From the NCBI GenBank assembly GCA_004557855.1, contig SFFJ01000012.1:1-46714 (forward strand): a stretch of 46,714 nucleotides of DNA, written 5' to 3'. The notes beneath the pieces were generated by a model. That model did no database searches and had not been told where the DNA came from. It saw only the letters and a program-made list of their open reading frames with translations. Made by a program: the position numbers and the translations under genes. Origin of the DNA: Oscillospiraceae bacterium (GTDB taxonomy: Bacteria > Bacillota > Clostridia > Oscillospirales > Ruminococcaceae). Shown here piece by piece: positions 1 through 7,590 of this stretch. Position 1 is the first letter of the stretch. Each line of letters starts with the position of its first letter.

Positions 1-61
1 TCTGGTGTGTATTTTTTGTTCGGTACCCCTTTTGGCATAATTAAACACCCCACTTGTTATT

Positions 62-76
62 CAGTATAACATACTG
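62..76. promoter_or_regulatory. Perfect inverted repeat CAGTAT-AAC-ATACTG, possible operator
   Basis: The 15 bases read CAGTAT, then AAC, then ATACTG, a perfect 6-3-6 inverted repeat about 125 bases before the first gene. It could bind a dimeric regulator. No promoter can be placed next to it with confidence and the upstream gene is outside the window, so function is inference only. Confidence 0.25.
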
Positions 77-164
77 TCTAACAAATGGGGTGCAGTTCAA
101 ATTCCCGGCGCTCTGTTTTTATGCTCTCATTTATGTTTTCATCTTTTCGGTGCATAATACCATT

Positions 165-178
165 GGTTCTGCAGAACC
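165..178. promoter_or_regulatory. Perfect 14-base palindrome upstream of the lipoprotein gene
   Basis: GGTTCTGCAGAACC is a perfect palindrome 24 bases before the ATG of the first gene and just before its ribosome binding site. A weak -10-like CATAAT lies at 154-159. The position would suit a repressor operator, but no regulator is encoded nearby and no known motif was recognised. Confidence 0.25.
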
Positions 179-202
179 GAATAATAAAAGCACGGAGGAA
201 AG

Positions 203-808
203 ATGATGAAAAAACTACTCGCAATGATTCTCTGCCTTGTTATGGTGTTGGCGTTGGCCGCCTGCAATAACGGCACCCCCAATAACGGCGATAACAGCAA
301 CGGCGGCGCAAACGGCGGCACCCCTGCCGCCTCCGGCCCCAACGGCGCCACAACCCGCATCGGTCTTGGTATGGCGGTCGATTCAGCCGTCAGCCCGGCG
401 GAGGACGATGATGACGGCCGCGCGGAGGCCAAGGTGACCACCTGCGCCCTCCTTTTGGATCAGGAGGGAAAGATCCTTTCGGTCAAATTCGACTGCACCG
501 AGGCCATCGCCACCTACAATAAGGCCGGCGCCGTTACCTGGCCGGACACCTACAAAAGTAAAAAAGAGCTGGGCTACGATTATGGCTTGAAAAAGTATTC
601 TTCCATCGGGAAGGAATGGTTCGAGCAGGTCAATGCGCTGGAGGACTACTGCACCGGTAAAACGGTCAGCGATGTTTCCTCCATGCAGCTGAAAGAGGAA
701 GATGGCAGAAAGGGTGTTCCCGCCGCTGCGGAGCTGACCTCCACCTGTACCATTTCCTGCGATCAGTTTATCGAGGCGCTGAAAAAGGCCGAAATGAGTG
801 CAAAGTAA
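203..808 (+). CDS. Secreted lipoprotein, resembling COG4939/FMN-binding-type surface proteins
   Basis: The 201-residue product starts with a lipoprotein signal: MMKKLLA, a hydrophobic stretch, then LALAAC, with the lipidated Cys near residue 21. A low-complexity Gly/Asn/Pro linker (about 22-48) should hold the globular part away from the membrane. The mature part (about 75-195) contains EWFEQVNALEDYCTGKT and a late hydroxy-rich strand, a pattern seen in clostridial 'major membrane immunogen' lipoproteins (COG4939) related to FMN-binding domains. That assignment rests on motif resemblance only. GGAGG precedes tandem ATGs at 203 and 206; either could be used. It appears monocistronic, with a hairpin after the stop. 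Ligand and role are unknown. Confidence 0.7.
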   Translation: MMKKLLAMILCLVMVLALAACNNGTPNNGDNSNGGANGGTPAASGPNGATTRIGLGMAVDSAVSPAEDDDDGRAEAKVTTCALLLDQEGKILSVKFDCTEAIATYNKAGAVTWPDTYKSKKELGYDYGLKKYSSIGKEWFEQVNALEDYCTGKTVSDVSSMQLKEEDGRKGVPAAAELTSTCTISCDQFIEALKKAEMSAK

Positions 809-820
809 ATAACCTTTACA

Positions 821-858
821 GGAAAAGGCGGTGTAGTCATGGGCTGCACCGCTTTTCC
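821..858 (+). terminator. Probable terminator after the lipoprotein gene
   Basis: GGAAAAGgCGGTGTAG can pair with CTGCACCGCTTTTCC across a 7-base loop, giving a stem of about 15 bp. The U-rich part lies in the descending arm rather than after it, so termination efficiency is uncertain. It separates the lipoprotein gene from the next promoter. Confidence 0.5.
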
Positions 859-893
859 ATAGAAAAAATCCCTCTCCCCTGCCCCGCGTTTCA

Positions 894-922
894 TTGACAG
901 AAGCCACGGATTAAGCTATGAT
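894..922 (+). promoter_or_regulatory. Sigma-A promoter of the cytidylate kinase-like gene
   Basis: TTGACA (894-899) and TATGAT (917-922) are separated by exactly 17 bases. The -35 is consensus and the -10 differs at one base. The start codon follows at 964 after the ribosome site AGGGAGG. Confidence 0.8.
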
Positions 923-963
923 GAAGATGCAATCATCATCTGCCGACCAAGGGAGGTATCATT

Positions 964-1566
964 ATGAGTAGAATCATTACAGTTGGTCGTGAATTTGGCA
1001 GCGGCGGCCGGGAAATCGGCCGGAAGCTTGCGCAGGCGCTTGGCATCGCGTACTACGATCATGAGATCGTCACCGAGCTGATCCGGCGCACCAATCTGGC
1101 GGAGGAATACATCCGCAGCATCGAGGAAAAGAACCCGGTGCCTGTATTTGCCGTCACTACCGGCCGTACCTTTCTTTCCATCGGCAATCCGCTGGCCGAG
1201 CAGCAGGTTTCCGTCCTTTCGGAGGAGGGCCGCATCATTCTGGAAATGGCCGAAAAGTCCAATTGTGTCATTGTCGGCCGCCGCGCGGATTACATCCTGC
1301 GGGATAAAAATCCGTTAAAGCTGTTCATCTATGCCGATATGGATTTCAAGATGCAGCGCTGCCGCGAATGGGAGCATTTCGGCGAGGAGATCACCGATAA
1401 AGCCCTGCGGCAGAAGATCATCAGCGTTGATAAGGAGCGCGCCAAGTACTACGAGTTCATGACAGGCCAAAAATGGGGCGACAAGGCGAATTACGATATC
1501 TGCCTCAATACATCCGCCCTCGGCATTGAAAAGGCCGTAGAGAGCATCCTTGCGCTTCTCAAATAG
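964..1566 (+). CDS. Cytidylate kinase-like family protein
   Basis: The 200-residue product begins MSRIITVGREFGSGGREIG, the P-loop variant GREFGSGG typical of the cytidylate kinase-like (AAK6) family. A second conserved stretch, CVIVGRRADYILRD (about 100-113), and the later Arg/Lys-rich lid segment fit a nucleoside-phosphate kinase fold. Members are common in gut Clostridia and often lie outside the canonical cmk locus; their true substrate is not established, so CMP phosphorylation is inference from homology. AGGGAGG lies 7 bases before the ATG, and the gene has its own promoter and a strong terminator, so it is transcribed alone. Confidence 0.85.
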   Translation: MSRIITVGREFGSGGREIGRKLAQALGIAYYDHEIVTELIRRTNLAEEYIRSIEEKNPVPVFAVTTGRTFLSIGNPLAEQQVSVLSEEGRIILEMAEKSNCVIVGRRADYILRDKNPLKLFIYADMDFKMQRCREWEHFGEEITDKALRQKIISVDKERAKYYEFMTGQKWGDKANYDICLNTSALGIEKAVESILALLK

Positions 1567-1600
1567 TCCTCTCCCCTTCCCCGCCCAAAAACAGCAGCAT

Positions 1601-1639
1601 AAAAGGCAGACTCCGTAAAAGAGTCTGCCTTTTCGTTTT
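1601..1639. terminator. Bidirectional terminator between convergent genes
   Basis: AAAAGGCAGACTC and GAGTCTGCCTTTT form a perfect 13-bp stem with a 7-base loop. The U-tracts on both strands make it work for the kinase-like gene (+) and for the end of the opp operon (-). Confidence 0.85.
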
Positions 1640-1643
1640 GCCT

Positions 1644-1907
1644 TTAAGAAAGCAGCTTGACCGCAAGGAACATGATCGCCGCAAGGATCAGCATAATGGG
1701 TAGAAAGGTCAGCAATGCCGAAATGACCATTGCGGAAAGATCACCCTTCTCCAAATTCTCCTTGGCAAGAGGGTTTTCATCCTTCGGGTCAGCGGGAAGG
1801 CTCGGCTCGCCGTCCTCCCCCTGCTGCCCGTTCATCCGGTTCAGATATTCCCGGTTGCGATGGTTCATGGTGTCCATTGCGCGCTTTTGGCGTTCCTTAA
1901 AAATCAT
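1644..1907 (-). CDS. Small single-pass membrane protein at the end of the opp operon
   Basis: The 87-residue product has a basic N-terminus (MIFKERQKRAMDTMNHRN), an acidic/proline-rich middle and one C-terminal hydrophobic helix (about residues 59-86). The family is not recognised. GAGGAG lies five bases before the ATG, and the start is only 20 bases after the oppF stop, so it is almost certainly the last gene of the oppBCDF transcript, which then meets the bidirectional terminator. It could be a small accessory subunit of the transporter or an unrelated passenger; nothing in the sequence decides this. Confidence 0.6.
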   Translation of the reverse strand: MIFKERQKRAMDTMNHRNREYLNRMNGQQGEDGEPSLPADPKDENPLAKENLEKGDLSAMVISALLTFLPIMLILAAIMFLAVKLLS

Positions 1908-1927
1908 GGGATCTCCTCGTGTACCGC

Positions 1928-3439
1928 TTACAGATTATCCTTCAGGATATGGTGGCATGCCACAAAGTGGTTGGGGCGAACCTCCTCCATTTCGGGCGTC
2001 ACGATCTTGCAGATATCGGTGCAGTACTTGCAGCGGGTATGGAATTTGCAGCCCTTGGGGGGATTGACCGGGCTGGGGATATCGCCCTCCAAAATGACCA
2101 GATCACGGTCATCATCCACATTGGTGGTGGGAATGGCGCCCAGCAGGGCTTCGGTATAGGGGTGCAGCGGGTGCTCGAACAGCTCCTGCGATTCGGCCTG
2201 TTCCACCATATTACCCAAATACATAACTCCGATGCGATCGGAGATATAACGAACGACCGAAAGGTCATGGGTAATGAACAGATAGGTCAGGTTCTGCTGC
2301 TCCTTCAGATCGCTCAACAGGTTGATGATCTGCGACTGAATGGAAACGTCCAAAGCCGAAACAGCCTCATCGCAAACGACAAACTTCGGGCTGGTGGCCA
2401 GGCTTCGCGCAATACCGATTCTCTGGCGCTGACCGCCGGAGAACTGGTGGGGATAGCGGTGCAGGAAGTAGGAAGCAAGTCCGCACTCCTCCATTACGCT
2501 CATAATCGCATCCTGCAGTCTGGGGCTGTTCTTGGTGTAAAAGCCGTGGGAAACCAGGCTCTCACCGATGATCTGACCGACAGACATACGGGGGTTCAGC
2601 GAAGAATAGGGGTCCTGGAAAATGAGCTGCAGGTCGCTGCGCAGCTGGCGCATCTCCTCATAATTCAGTCGTGCCAGGTCAATACCGTCATCCCGGTAGC
2701 CCTCATACTTTTGGAAGCGCTCATCATCCTTATACGGCTCACGCATCTTGTTCAGCACTTCATGCTCCGCAGCAAGCTCCTTTTCGACCTCTGCGATCTG
2801 CGCCTGAACCTCCTCTACCTTCTTGCGGGCAGCCGCCGCCTTGGGGGCGTCCTCCGAAGACTTGTAAAGGATATCGGCCAATTCGACCGAAAGGGATCTT
2901 TCCTTGAGATGGAGCTTATGCAGCTGTTTGGAAAGCTTGTTGATCTTGAGGAACTGCTCCGAAACGGGCGCAAGATCCTCCACCACAATGAAACCGCCGA
3001 TGACGTTGGTGATATCCAGGAGCGCATCGTGGGCCTTTTTCTTGGCAGCCGCCAAATCATTGTGATGCTTCAGCTTATCCTCATCGCTCATGGCGTCATA
3101 TTCCGCCTGAAGATGATCCCGTTTTTCCTCCAGTGTAACCAGGTGCTTGCGGCGCTTATCCAGCGTCTTGATGGTCTCACGGATATATTCGGGGCACAGC
3201 TCATCGATGGTGCGGCCATAATACATGGTACGGCCATCGGTCTGGGGATAAACCTGCAAAATGGTACGGCCGAAGGTGGACTTACCGCAGCCGGACTCGC
3301 CTACCAGACCGAAGGTCTCACCCTCGTAGATCTCAAGGTCGATGCCATCATTGGCCTTCACATACATCCCGCGCTTTTTCAGCGGGAACCACTGCTTCAG
3401 ATTGCTGATGCGGAGCAAAACTTTTTTATCATTTGACAT
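1928..3439 (-). CDS. oppF: Oligopeptide ABC transporter ATPase (OppF type) with a large helical insertion
   Basis: This is one of two nucleotide-binding subunits powering peptide import at the inner face of the membrane. Walker A GESGCGKST is at residues 47-55, the Q-loop FQDP at 274-277, the signature FSGGQRQR at 333-340, Walker B FVVCDEA with the catalytic Glu at about 353-359, and the H-loop His at 391. The Cys-rich tail (GCKFHTRCKYCTDIC, about 463-477) matches the C-terminal cluster region of Opp/Dpp ATPases. The protein is 503 residues, against roughly 320-330 for the family. The excess is a charged helical insertion at about 82-250, between Walker A and the Q-loop. An AAGGAGG site precedes the ATG, and the start overlaps the oppD end by 11 bases. 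Confidence 0.93.
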   Translation of the reverse strand: MSNDKKVLLRISNLKQWFPLKKRGMYVKANDGIDLEIYEGETFGLVGESGCGKSTFGRTILQVYPQTDGRTMYYGRTIDELCPEYIRETIKTLDKRRKHLVTLEEKRDHLQAEYDAMSDEDKLKHHNDLAAAKKKAHDALLDITNVIGGFIVVEDLAPVSEQFLKINKLSKQLHKLHLKERSLSVELADILYKSSEDAPKAAAARKKVEEVQAQIAEVEKELAAEHEVLNKMREPYKDDERFQKYEGYRDDGIDLARLNYEEMRQLRSDLQLIFQDPYSSLNPRMSVGQIIGESLVSHGFYTKNSPRLQDAIMSVMEECGLASYFLHRYPHQFSGGQRQRIGIARSLATSPKFVVCDEAVSALDVSIQSQIINLLSDLKEQQNLTYLFITHDLSVVRYISDRIGVMYLGNMVEQAESQELFEHPLHPYTEALLGAIPTTNVDDDRDLVILEGDIPSPVNPPKGCKFHTRCKYCTDICKIVTPEMEEVRPNHFVACHHILKDNL

Positions 3440-4439
3440 TTTGTTTTCTCTCCTCCTTATTCGGGTAATAGCATCTGATGTGGTGTTCTTCGGTCAGATG
3501 GGTCATGGGAGGCTCGGCCTCGTGGCACTTTTCGGTGGCGTATTTGCAGCGGGGTGCAAATTTGCAGCCCTTGGGCAGATCCAGCGGGTGCGGTACCGCA
3601 CCGGGGATGGCCTCCAACCGCTGATTGGTGGGTGTATCCAGCCGGGGGATGGATACCAACAGTCCCTCCGTGTAGGGGTGGGAAACCTCGGTCTTGGGGT
3701 CGAACAGCATCTTGGCGGGAACCCGTTCCACTACCTGGCCGCAATACATAACCGCTACATAGTCCGCCATCTGGTTAATAACGCCCAGGTCATGGGTGAT
3801 AAACAGAATACTGGTGCCGTTTTCCCGCTTCAGGTCGTTCATCAGGCGCAGGATCTGTGCCTGGATGGTCACGTCAAGGGCGGTGGTCGGCTCATCGGCG
3901 ATCAGCAGCTTGGGCCGGCAGGCCAGCGCCATAGCGATCATAACACGCTGACGCATACCGCCGGAAAGCTGATGCGGATACTGCTTTGCAACGATCTCCG
4001 GGTTGGGGATCTTAACCTCACGCAGCAGGTCGATGGATTTTTCAGCGGCCTCCTTCTTGGAAAGCCCCTGGTGGATGATAAACGGCTCGGAAAGCTGCCG
4101 CTCAATGGAGAAAACGGGGTTAAGGCTGGTCATGGGCTCCTGGAAAATGACCGAAATATCGTTGCCGCGGATCTTATACATCTCGCTCAACGGCAGCTTG
4201 GTCAGGTCCACACCGTTAAAGAGAATCTCGCCGCCGGCAATATACCCGTTGCCGTCCAGCAGGCGCAGGATGCTCATGGCCGAAACGCTCTTACCGGAGC
4301 CGGACTCGCCTACTACGCCCAGGGTCTTCCCTTCTTCTACCGTGTAGGAAACGTTGTTTACGGCCTTTACGGTGCCGCGCTTTGTATCAAAGAAGGTATA
4401 CAGATCGATGATCTCAAGCAGTTTTTTCTCGTTATCCAT
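3429..4439 (-). CDS. oppD: Oligopeptide ABC transporter ATPase (OppD type)
   Basis: This 336-residue subunit pairs with OppF to drive the permease dimer. It has normal family length: Walker A GESGSGKS near residue 45, Q-loop FQEPMTSLNP, signature LSGGMRQRVMIAMAL, Walker B LLIADEPTTALD, the H-loop in FITHDLG, and the C-terminal oligopeptide-transporter segment GCKFAPRC with spaced cysteines. Unlike its partner OppF it carries no insertion. AAGGAGGG precedes the ATG. The gene sits 12 bases after oppC and overlaps oppF, consistent with translational coupling and one transcript. Confidence 0.95.
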   Translation of the reverse strand: MDNEKKLLEIIDLYTFFDTKRGTVKAVNNVSYTVEEGKTLGVVGESGSGKSVSAMSILRLLDGNGYIAGGEILFNGVDLTKLPLSEMYKIRGNDISVIFQEPMTSLNPVFSIERQLSEPFIIHQGLSKKEAAEKSIDLLREVKIPNPEIVAKQYPHQLSGGMRQRVMIAMALACRPKLLIADEPTTALDVTIQAQILRLMNDLKRENGTSILFITHDLGVINQMADYVAVMYCGQVVERVPAKMLFDPKTEVSHPYTEGLLVSIPRLDTPTNQRLEAIPGAVPHPLDLPKGCKFAPRCKYATEKCHEAEPPMTHLTEEHHIRCYYPNKEERKQNVK

Positions 4440-4451
4440 ACTATACCCTCC

Positions 4452-6323
4452 TTATCTTTCATTCGATTTCGGATCCAGTGCGTCACGCAGACCGTCACCG
4501 ATCAGGTTGATGCAGACGCAGGAAAGACCGAAGATCAGACCGACGAATACCCAGTTCCACCAGAAGTTCTGGATGATAACGCTGTTATTGGCATTGGAAA
4601 GCATATTGCCCCAGGTGGGTGTGGGTGCCGGAATACCGAATCCCAGGTAGGAAAGGGTACTTTCGGTCAGCATGGAAGTACCGAACGAAAGGGTGATGGA
4701 AACCAGCACGACGGACATTACGTTGGGGATGATGTGCTTAAAAATGATCTTGTTTTCCTTAACGCCGATGGTCTTTGCAGCGGTAACATACTCCATCTCA
4801 CGCTGGGCAAACATCTGCGCACGCACCTGACGGCAGAGCCCCGGCCACGAAAGCAGACCCAAAATGACCATGATGATATACATTCGCTGCTCCACGCTTA
4901 CCCGCGAACCAAGCACTGCGGAAAGGATCATGGCGAAGGGGATGAACGGCATACTGGAAACGACCTCTGCCACACGCATGATGGCCATATCGAGGAAGCC
5001 GCCGAAGTAACCGGCGATACCGCCCAGCAGAATGCCGATAATGGTGGAAATCACAACGGAAAGTGCACCGATGGTCATGGTCATCTTACCGCCGTTTACC
5101 AGACGGGCAAAGATATCACGGCCGAGGTCATCGGTTCCCAGCAGGAAGCCCTTGAGGCCCCAGGCGTGGATTTCGCCGTTGTTGTCTACTGCGTAGTTCT
5201 GATAATACCCGGTATAGATGTTCTTGACGTCCACGGAGTCATTGGTCAGCTCACCGGGAACGCTGATCTGCTTATAACGGTTGTGGCCCCAGGATGCAAC
5301 GTTGCCGTCCTCCATTACAACGGTGTAATGGTAACGCCCGCCCTCGATCTTGATGGGCTTGGCGCTGAACGCAGGCAGGGAGCCCTCGCCGCGGGTAGTA
5401 ACGCCCCAGGTAAGAATGGTGCCGTCACTCTTCAGCGCAGCAACGGAGTTTGCGGTAGCAGCGATGGAAACCACGCCGCTCTTGGCGCCCTCGGGGATAC
5501 CGGTCGAAAGCAGAGAGGTCGCCTTATCGCCGGAGTAAACCACGGCACCCTCATCCGTCAGGATGACATAGGCTGTGTCGGTCAGTGCGGCATCCACCAC
5601 ATGGCCGTCATACAGCTCCTTGTCCATACCGATATCGGCAAAGTTCGCGTTGCCCCACAGGAGCAGGCGGTTGTCATCGGTAAGGGCTGCGGAGAACTGA
5701 TGGGATGCAAAAACCTTGGTGATCTTGAAGTTGTGGAAACGGTTGTTTTCGGAAAGCTCCTGCGGCAGCTTGGTCTGCCCCAGACGGGCGTTGCCCCAGC
5801 AGTAAACGGTTCCCTTATCGTCCACGGCCACAATGTGGTCAAAGCCGGCAGCGATCTGCGTGATCTTTGCCTTCTGAACCTCCTTGGGAACGTCAGCAAC
5901 GTCGATCACACGGGAAACCTTGGTTTTACCCCAGACATAAACATTACCGTTTACGTCCACACCGGCGGAGAAGTTGGAGCCGACCGAAATATCGGCGATC
6001 CCCTCTTTCTCCAGCTCATCGGGATAGTCCATCATGGAATATCCGGGGGAAACATTGACCAGCGTGCTGTCCTGCTCGCCCAGATCCAGCACAACAAAGC
6101 TGGGAGCGATAAACACAAACAGCATGATGAGGATCAGCAGTACAAGAGAGATAACAGCCAGCGGCTTGGAGAAGAAGCTCTTTGCCACCATACGGGCGGG
6201 GCTTTGCAGCGCTTCCTCTGCGTAAATGTCCATTTCCTTATTCGGGAAAAACAGGCGGGAGAACCAGCGGCCCAGTGTCCCCTTCTTCTCCCCGGAGCCT
6301 GCCTTCTTATTTTCTTTACTCAT
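4452..6323 (-). CDS. oppC: OppC-type peptide permease with an inserted seven-repeat RCC1-like propeller
   Basis: The 623-residue product is a DppC/OppC-type permease: a cytoplasmic N-terminus (OppC_N-like), TM1 at about 55-75, then the permease core starting at GTDDLGRDIFARL (396-408) with further helices and an EAA-like loop (EYVTAAKTIGV...HIIPN, about 511-534). Usual length is about 300. The extra segment (about 108-390, bases 5154-6002) holds seven repeats of RCC1/BLIP-II type, each with a hydrophobic strand, an Asp/Asn-Gly turn and usually a WG end (e.g. DVNGNVYVWG, DDKGTVYCWG, KSDGTILTWG, NNGEIHAWG). By topology this lies outside the cell. No stop or frame break is present; TM1 and core share one frame. 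Confidence 0.95.
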   Translation of the reverse strand: MSKENKKAGSGEKKGTLGRWFSRLFFPNKEMDIYAEEALQSPARMVAKSFFSKPLAVISLVLLILIMLFVFIAPSFVVLDLGEQDSTLVNVSPGYSMMDYPDELEKEGIADISVGSNFSAGVDVNGNVYVWGKTKVSRVIDVADVPKEVQKAKITQIAAGFDHIVAVDDKGTVYCWGNARLGQTKLPQELSENNRFHNFKITKVFASHQFSAALTDDNRLLLWGNANFADIGMDKELYDGHVVDAALTDTAYVILTDEGAVVYSGDKATSLLSTGIPEGAKSGVVSIAATANSVAALKSDGTILTWGVTTRGEGSLPAFSAKPIKIEGGRYHYTVVMEDGNVASWGHNRYKQISVPGELTNDSVDVKNIYTGYYQNYAVDNNGEIHAWGLKGFLLGTDDLGRDIFARLVNGGKMTMTIGALSVVISTIIGILLGGIAGYFGGFLDMAIMRVAEVVSSMPFIPFAMILSAVLGSRVSVEQRMYIIMVILGLLSWPGLCRQVRAQMFAQREMEYVTAAKTIGVKENKIIFKHIIPNVMSVVLVSITLSFGTSMLTESTLSYLGFGIPAPTPTWGNMLSNANNSVIIQNFWWNWVFVGLIFGLSCVCINLIGDGLRDALDPKSNER

Positions 6324-6341
6324 ATTCAGCAGCCTCCTTCC

Positions 6342-7361
6342 TTACTTGTTTACACGAACGCGGGGATCGACCAGACCGTAGCTCAAGTCGGTAAGCAGTA
6401 CGCCTACCAGGCTCACCACGGTGTAGAACATCTGCATGGCAAGCACCAGCTCATAGTCGGTGTTGTTCAGCGCCTGCCAGTACAGCCGGCCGGTGCCGTT
6501 CAGGGCAAAGGTCGTTTCGATAACCAGCGAGCCGCCGGTGAATACCGAGATGATCCAGCCCATGATGGAGGTGGAAACCGGCAGCAGCGCATTGCGCCAT
6601 GCATGGCTGTAAATAACCACCTTTTCCTTCAGGCCCTTTGCCCGTGCGGTACGGATATAATCCTGCGTCAGGGTATCGATCATCGCCGCGCGGACGGTAC
6701 GGGTCATGCCCGCCAGTCCGATGAACACCAGTACCAGTATGGGCAGTGCCATATAGTACATTCTGTCCGCAAACTCGGCAAATCCGGTGTAGGTGGAGCC
6801 GGGGGTCTTGGCGCCGCCTACCGGGAAGATCTTCAGCTTAACGGCAAACAGATAGATGAATACAATACCGACCAGATAGCTGGGTAAGCTATATCCCACT
6901 ACCGTTACCGCCTGTATCGCGCTATCGGAAGCCTTCCGGCGATGGACAGCACAATAAATACCCAGCGGAATGGTAATGGCAAGGGTAAGAATGGTGCTGA
7001 ACAGGTTTAGCAGGATCGTATTGACCATCGGTGCTTTTATTACATCAATGACCGGACGCTTATACACGGTGGAGTCACCAAACTGGCCCTGCAAAAGGCC
7101 GTTCAATGTCCCACCCACATCCGGTATCAAGCCCATCCAACGGGCATAGCGAACGATAAGCGGATCATCCAATCCCAATTCGGCTCGTTTTTCCAGATAC
7201 TGACGCTGCCACTCTGCCGGCTTTAGAACCTTACGCAGCGGTTCCATTTCCACCATAGCGGGGTCGCCCGGAATTAAATTATAAAGGGCATACATCAGCA
7301 GTGATACGATAAAGAACACGATGACGATGTATACCAGTCGTTTTAGGATATACTTCCCCAT
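6342..7361 (-). CDS. oppB: Oligopeptide ABC transporter permease (OppB type)
   Basis: The 339-residue inner-membrane protein forms the translocation channel with OppC. It starts MGKYILKRLVYIVIVFFIVSLLMY, the standard DppB/OppB first helix followed by NLIPGDP. It has about six helices, and an EAA-like loop (TLTQDYIRTARAKGLKEK) that docks on the ATPases. Length is normal and no insertion is present, in contrast with OppC. It is first in the oppBCDF transcript, with its own promoter at 7422-7450 downstream of the oppA terminator, and the site GGGAGG before the ATG. Confidence 0.95.
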   Translation of the reverse strand: MGKYILKRLVYIVIVFFIVSLLMYALYNLIPGDPAMVEMEPLRKVLKPAEWQRQYLEKRAELGLDDPLIVRYARWMGLIPDVGGTLNGLLQGQFGDSTVYKRPVIDVIKAPMVNTILLNLFSTILTLAITIPLGIYCAVHRRKASDSAIQAVTVVGYSLPSYLVGIVFIYLFAVKLKIFPVGGAKTPGSTYTGFAEFADRMYYMALPILVLVFIGLAGMTRTVRAAMIDTLTQDYIRTARAKGLKEKVVIYSHAWRNALLPVSTSIMGWIISVFTGGSLVIETTFALNGTGRLYWQALNNTDYELVLAMQMFYTVVSLVGVLLTDLSYGLVDPRVRVNK

Positions 7362-7421
7362 TTACCTTTGGCCTCCCAATTATAAAATAACGAGCAAACG
7401 CATGAAGGCGTTTATTCTTAT

Positions 7422-7450
7422 ATCATAAACCATTTACGGATAAATTGCAA
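7422..7450 (-). promoter_or_regulatory. Sigma-A promoter of oppBCDF
   Basis: On the minus strand TTGCAA (7450-7445) and TATGAT (7427-7422) are 17 bases apart, about 60 bases before the oppB start. It lets the membrane and ATPase genes be expressed independently of oppA. Confidence 0.7.
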
Positions 7451-7521
7451 CTTTTGAATTGGAAAATTGTAAACAAATACTGAAATTCTATTTATTTATG
7501 CAGGATATACGGCATATGGTA

Positions 7522-7560
7522 AAAAAAACGGGGGCGGCAGATGAACCGCCGCCCCCTCTT
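7522..7560 (-). terminator. Terminator between oppA and oppB
   Basis: On the minus strand GGGGGCGGC pairs with GCCGCCCCC around a 9-base loop, followed by eight U residues. It should stop most oppA transcripts before oppB, giving an excess of binding protein over membrane components. Confidence 0.85.
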
Positions 7561-7590
7561 TTGATGCATTAACTACGTGTGGGCGATAGA

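Noticed and set aside
85..115. A tRNA T-arm-like string (GTTCAAAT) near the left edge
   Set aside because: The flanking five-base arms do not pair, and no acceptor, D-arm or anticodon arm can be drawn around it.
3342..6887. A 1181-codon open frame on the plus strand across the opp genes
   Set aside because: It is antisense to oppD, oppC and oppB, which have clear family motifs and ribosome sites. The plus frame has low-complexity Gly/His/Gln-rich composition, no motif and no ribosome site.
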